A DNA stretch of 6,135 nt from Lentisphaerota bacterium (GTDB lineage: Bacteria > Verrucomicrobiota > Kiritimatiellia > RFP12 > UBA1067), in assembly GCA_022839525.1 (NCBI GenBank), contig JALHET010000130.1:1-6135 (forward strand), in the 5' to 3' direction. The notes beneath the pieces are model-generated. The model did no database searches, was not told the DNA's origin, and was given only the letters and a program-made list of their open reading frames with translations. Shown here in pieces: positions 5,867 to 6,135 of this stretch. The position numbers were made by a program, and so were the translations under genes. The first letter of the stretch is position 1. Every line of letters starts with the position of its first letter.

Positions 5867-5876
5867 ATTTAGTCAA
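5848..5876 (-). promoter_or_regulatory. Promoter of the hipBST operon
   Basis: Minus-strand TTGACT (5876-5871), a 17-bp spacer and TACATT (5853-5848). Operator box 3 (5852-5866) fills most of the spacer, so a bound repressor would exclude RNA polymerase. A perfect TATAAT on the plus strand (5824-5829), seen as TATTAT on the minus strand (5830-5825), lies beside the middle box and could be a second start, but has no good -35. Confidence 0.55.
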
Positions 5877-5911
5877 GTGTGCGGCGCATTGATTTCTTTT
5901 GACATCTAAAT

Positions 5912-5928
5912 ACCTGTCCCTTTGTACC
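5912..5928 (+). repeat. 17-bp dispersed repeat ACCTGTCCCTTTGTACC, copy 2
   Basis: Exact direct copy of 4104-4120, located between the hip promoter and the end of the isomerase-like gene, 8 bp beyond that gene's stop codon. The rest of 5867-5936 shows nothing further recognisable. Confidence 0.7.
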
Positions 5929-5936
5929 TCACAGTC

Positions 5937-6135
5937 TCACTTCACAACCACGGGCTTGATGTCCAGCCAGCGACAGAGTTCGAGCAGGTCGTTCTCGATG
6001 TCGGCGTGGATGATCGAGTAGTGGTGCTTGAAGCCTTCGGTCATGATCGTGTTGACCAGCCGCTCGGCGGTGCAGTCGAAACGGACGTTCAGCGGATTGC
6101 CGCGGATGAACGGCTCGGTGTCGAGCGCGGTACCC
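5937..6135 (-). CDS. Probable L-fucose/L-arabinose isomerase-family protein, C-terminal 65 residues
   Basis: The frame enters from the right edge and ends at TGA 5939-5937. The visible protein reads GTALDTEPFIRGNPLNVRFD, CTAERLVNTIMTEGF, KHHYSIIHADIENDLLELCR, WLDIKPVVVK. The end pattern (NPLNVRFD, then G-x-x-HHY-x-x-x-x-x-D-x-x-x-x-L-x-x-L-C-x-x-L-x-I) resembles the C-terminal segment of the L-fucose isomerase and related ketol-isomerase superfamily, where the HHY-like region lies near the sugar site. Such enzymes interconvert aldoses and ketoses in the cytoplasm. Too little is present to name a substrate, and no catalytic residues can be confirmed. Another sugar-metabolism family with this tail remains possible. 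Confidence 0.5.
   Translation of the reverse strand, partial: GTALDTEPFIRGNPLNVRFDCTAERLVNTIMTEGFKHHYSIIHADIENDLLELCRWLDIKPVVVK

Overview
The window is a GC-rich piece of a bacterial chromosome. It carries secreted, repeat-rich protein debris, carbohydrate-related genes at both edges, and non-coding DNA full of short dispersed repeats. This mix, including a frameshifted secreted beta-propeller protein with a short 'AMPAMDFMTAWLVGMQP'-type segment, suggests the PVC superphylum, perhaps Kiritimatiellota or Lentisphaerota. That assignment is an impression from style and was not tested by a search.

Layout. 1-428 (minus): first ~60% of a ThuA-like protein, cut by the window edge. 429-689: non-coding, with a strong hairpin, an AAAAGCCCTGC-type repeat and a CGATNN hexamer array. 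690-3304 (minus): a secreted protein with a signal peptide and about seven C-terminal propeller-like repeats, broken by a -1 frameshift near 3062-3100. 3305-3755: its promoter region, a second set of the same dispersed repeats, a seven-unit 14-bp tandem array, twin GC palindromes and a sigma70-type promoter. 3777-4066 (plus): remains of a Bro-N protein whose out-of-frame tail looks like the C-terminus of a Fic protein. 4067-4291: non-coding, with a dispersed 17-bp repeat and a large imperfect inverted repeat. 4292-5764 (minus): a complete three-gene hipB-hipS-hipT-like toxin-antitoxin operon. 5765-5936: its control region and the second 17-bp repeat. 5937-6135 (minus): C-terminus of a probable L-fucose/L-arabinose isomerase-family protein.

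The only complete functional unit is the HipBST-like operon. HipB is an XRE-type repressor, HipS corresponds to the detached N-subdomain of HipA, and HipT is the Ser/Thr kinase toxin. The genes overlap and each has its own Shine-Dalgarno site. The upstream region holds three operator-like boxes whose centres are exactly 41 bp apart. One box lies inside the promoter spacer and one covers the hipB ribosome binding site, so tight autorepression is expected. The kinase also carries an N-terminal CxxC...HxxC segment that may bind zinc. The operon is bracketed by two identical 17-bp repeats and adjoins a broken Bro-N/Fic gene, as expected of a variable accessory locus.
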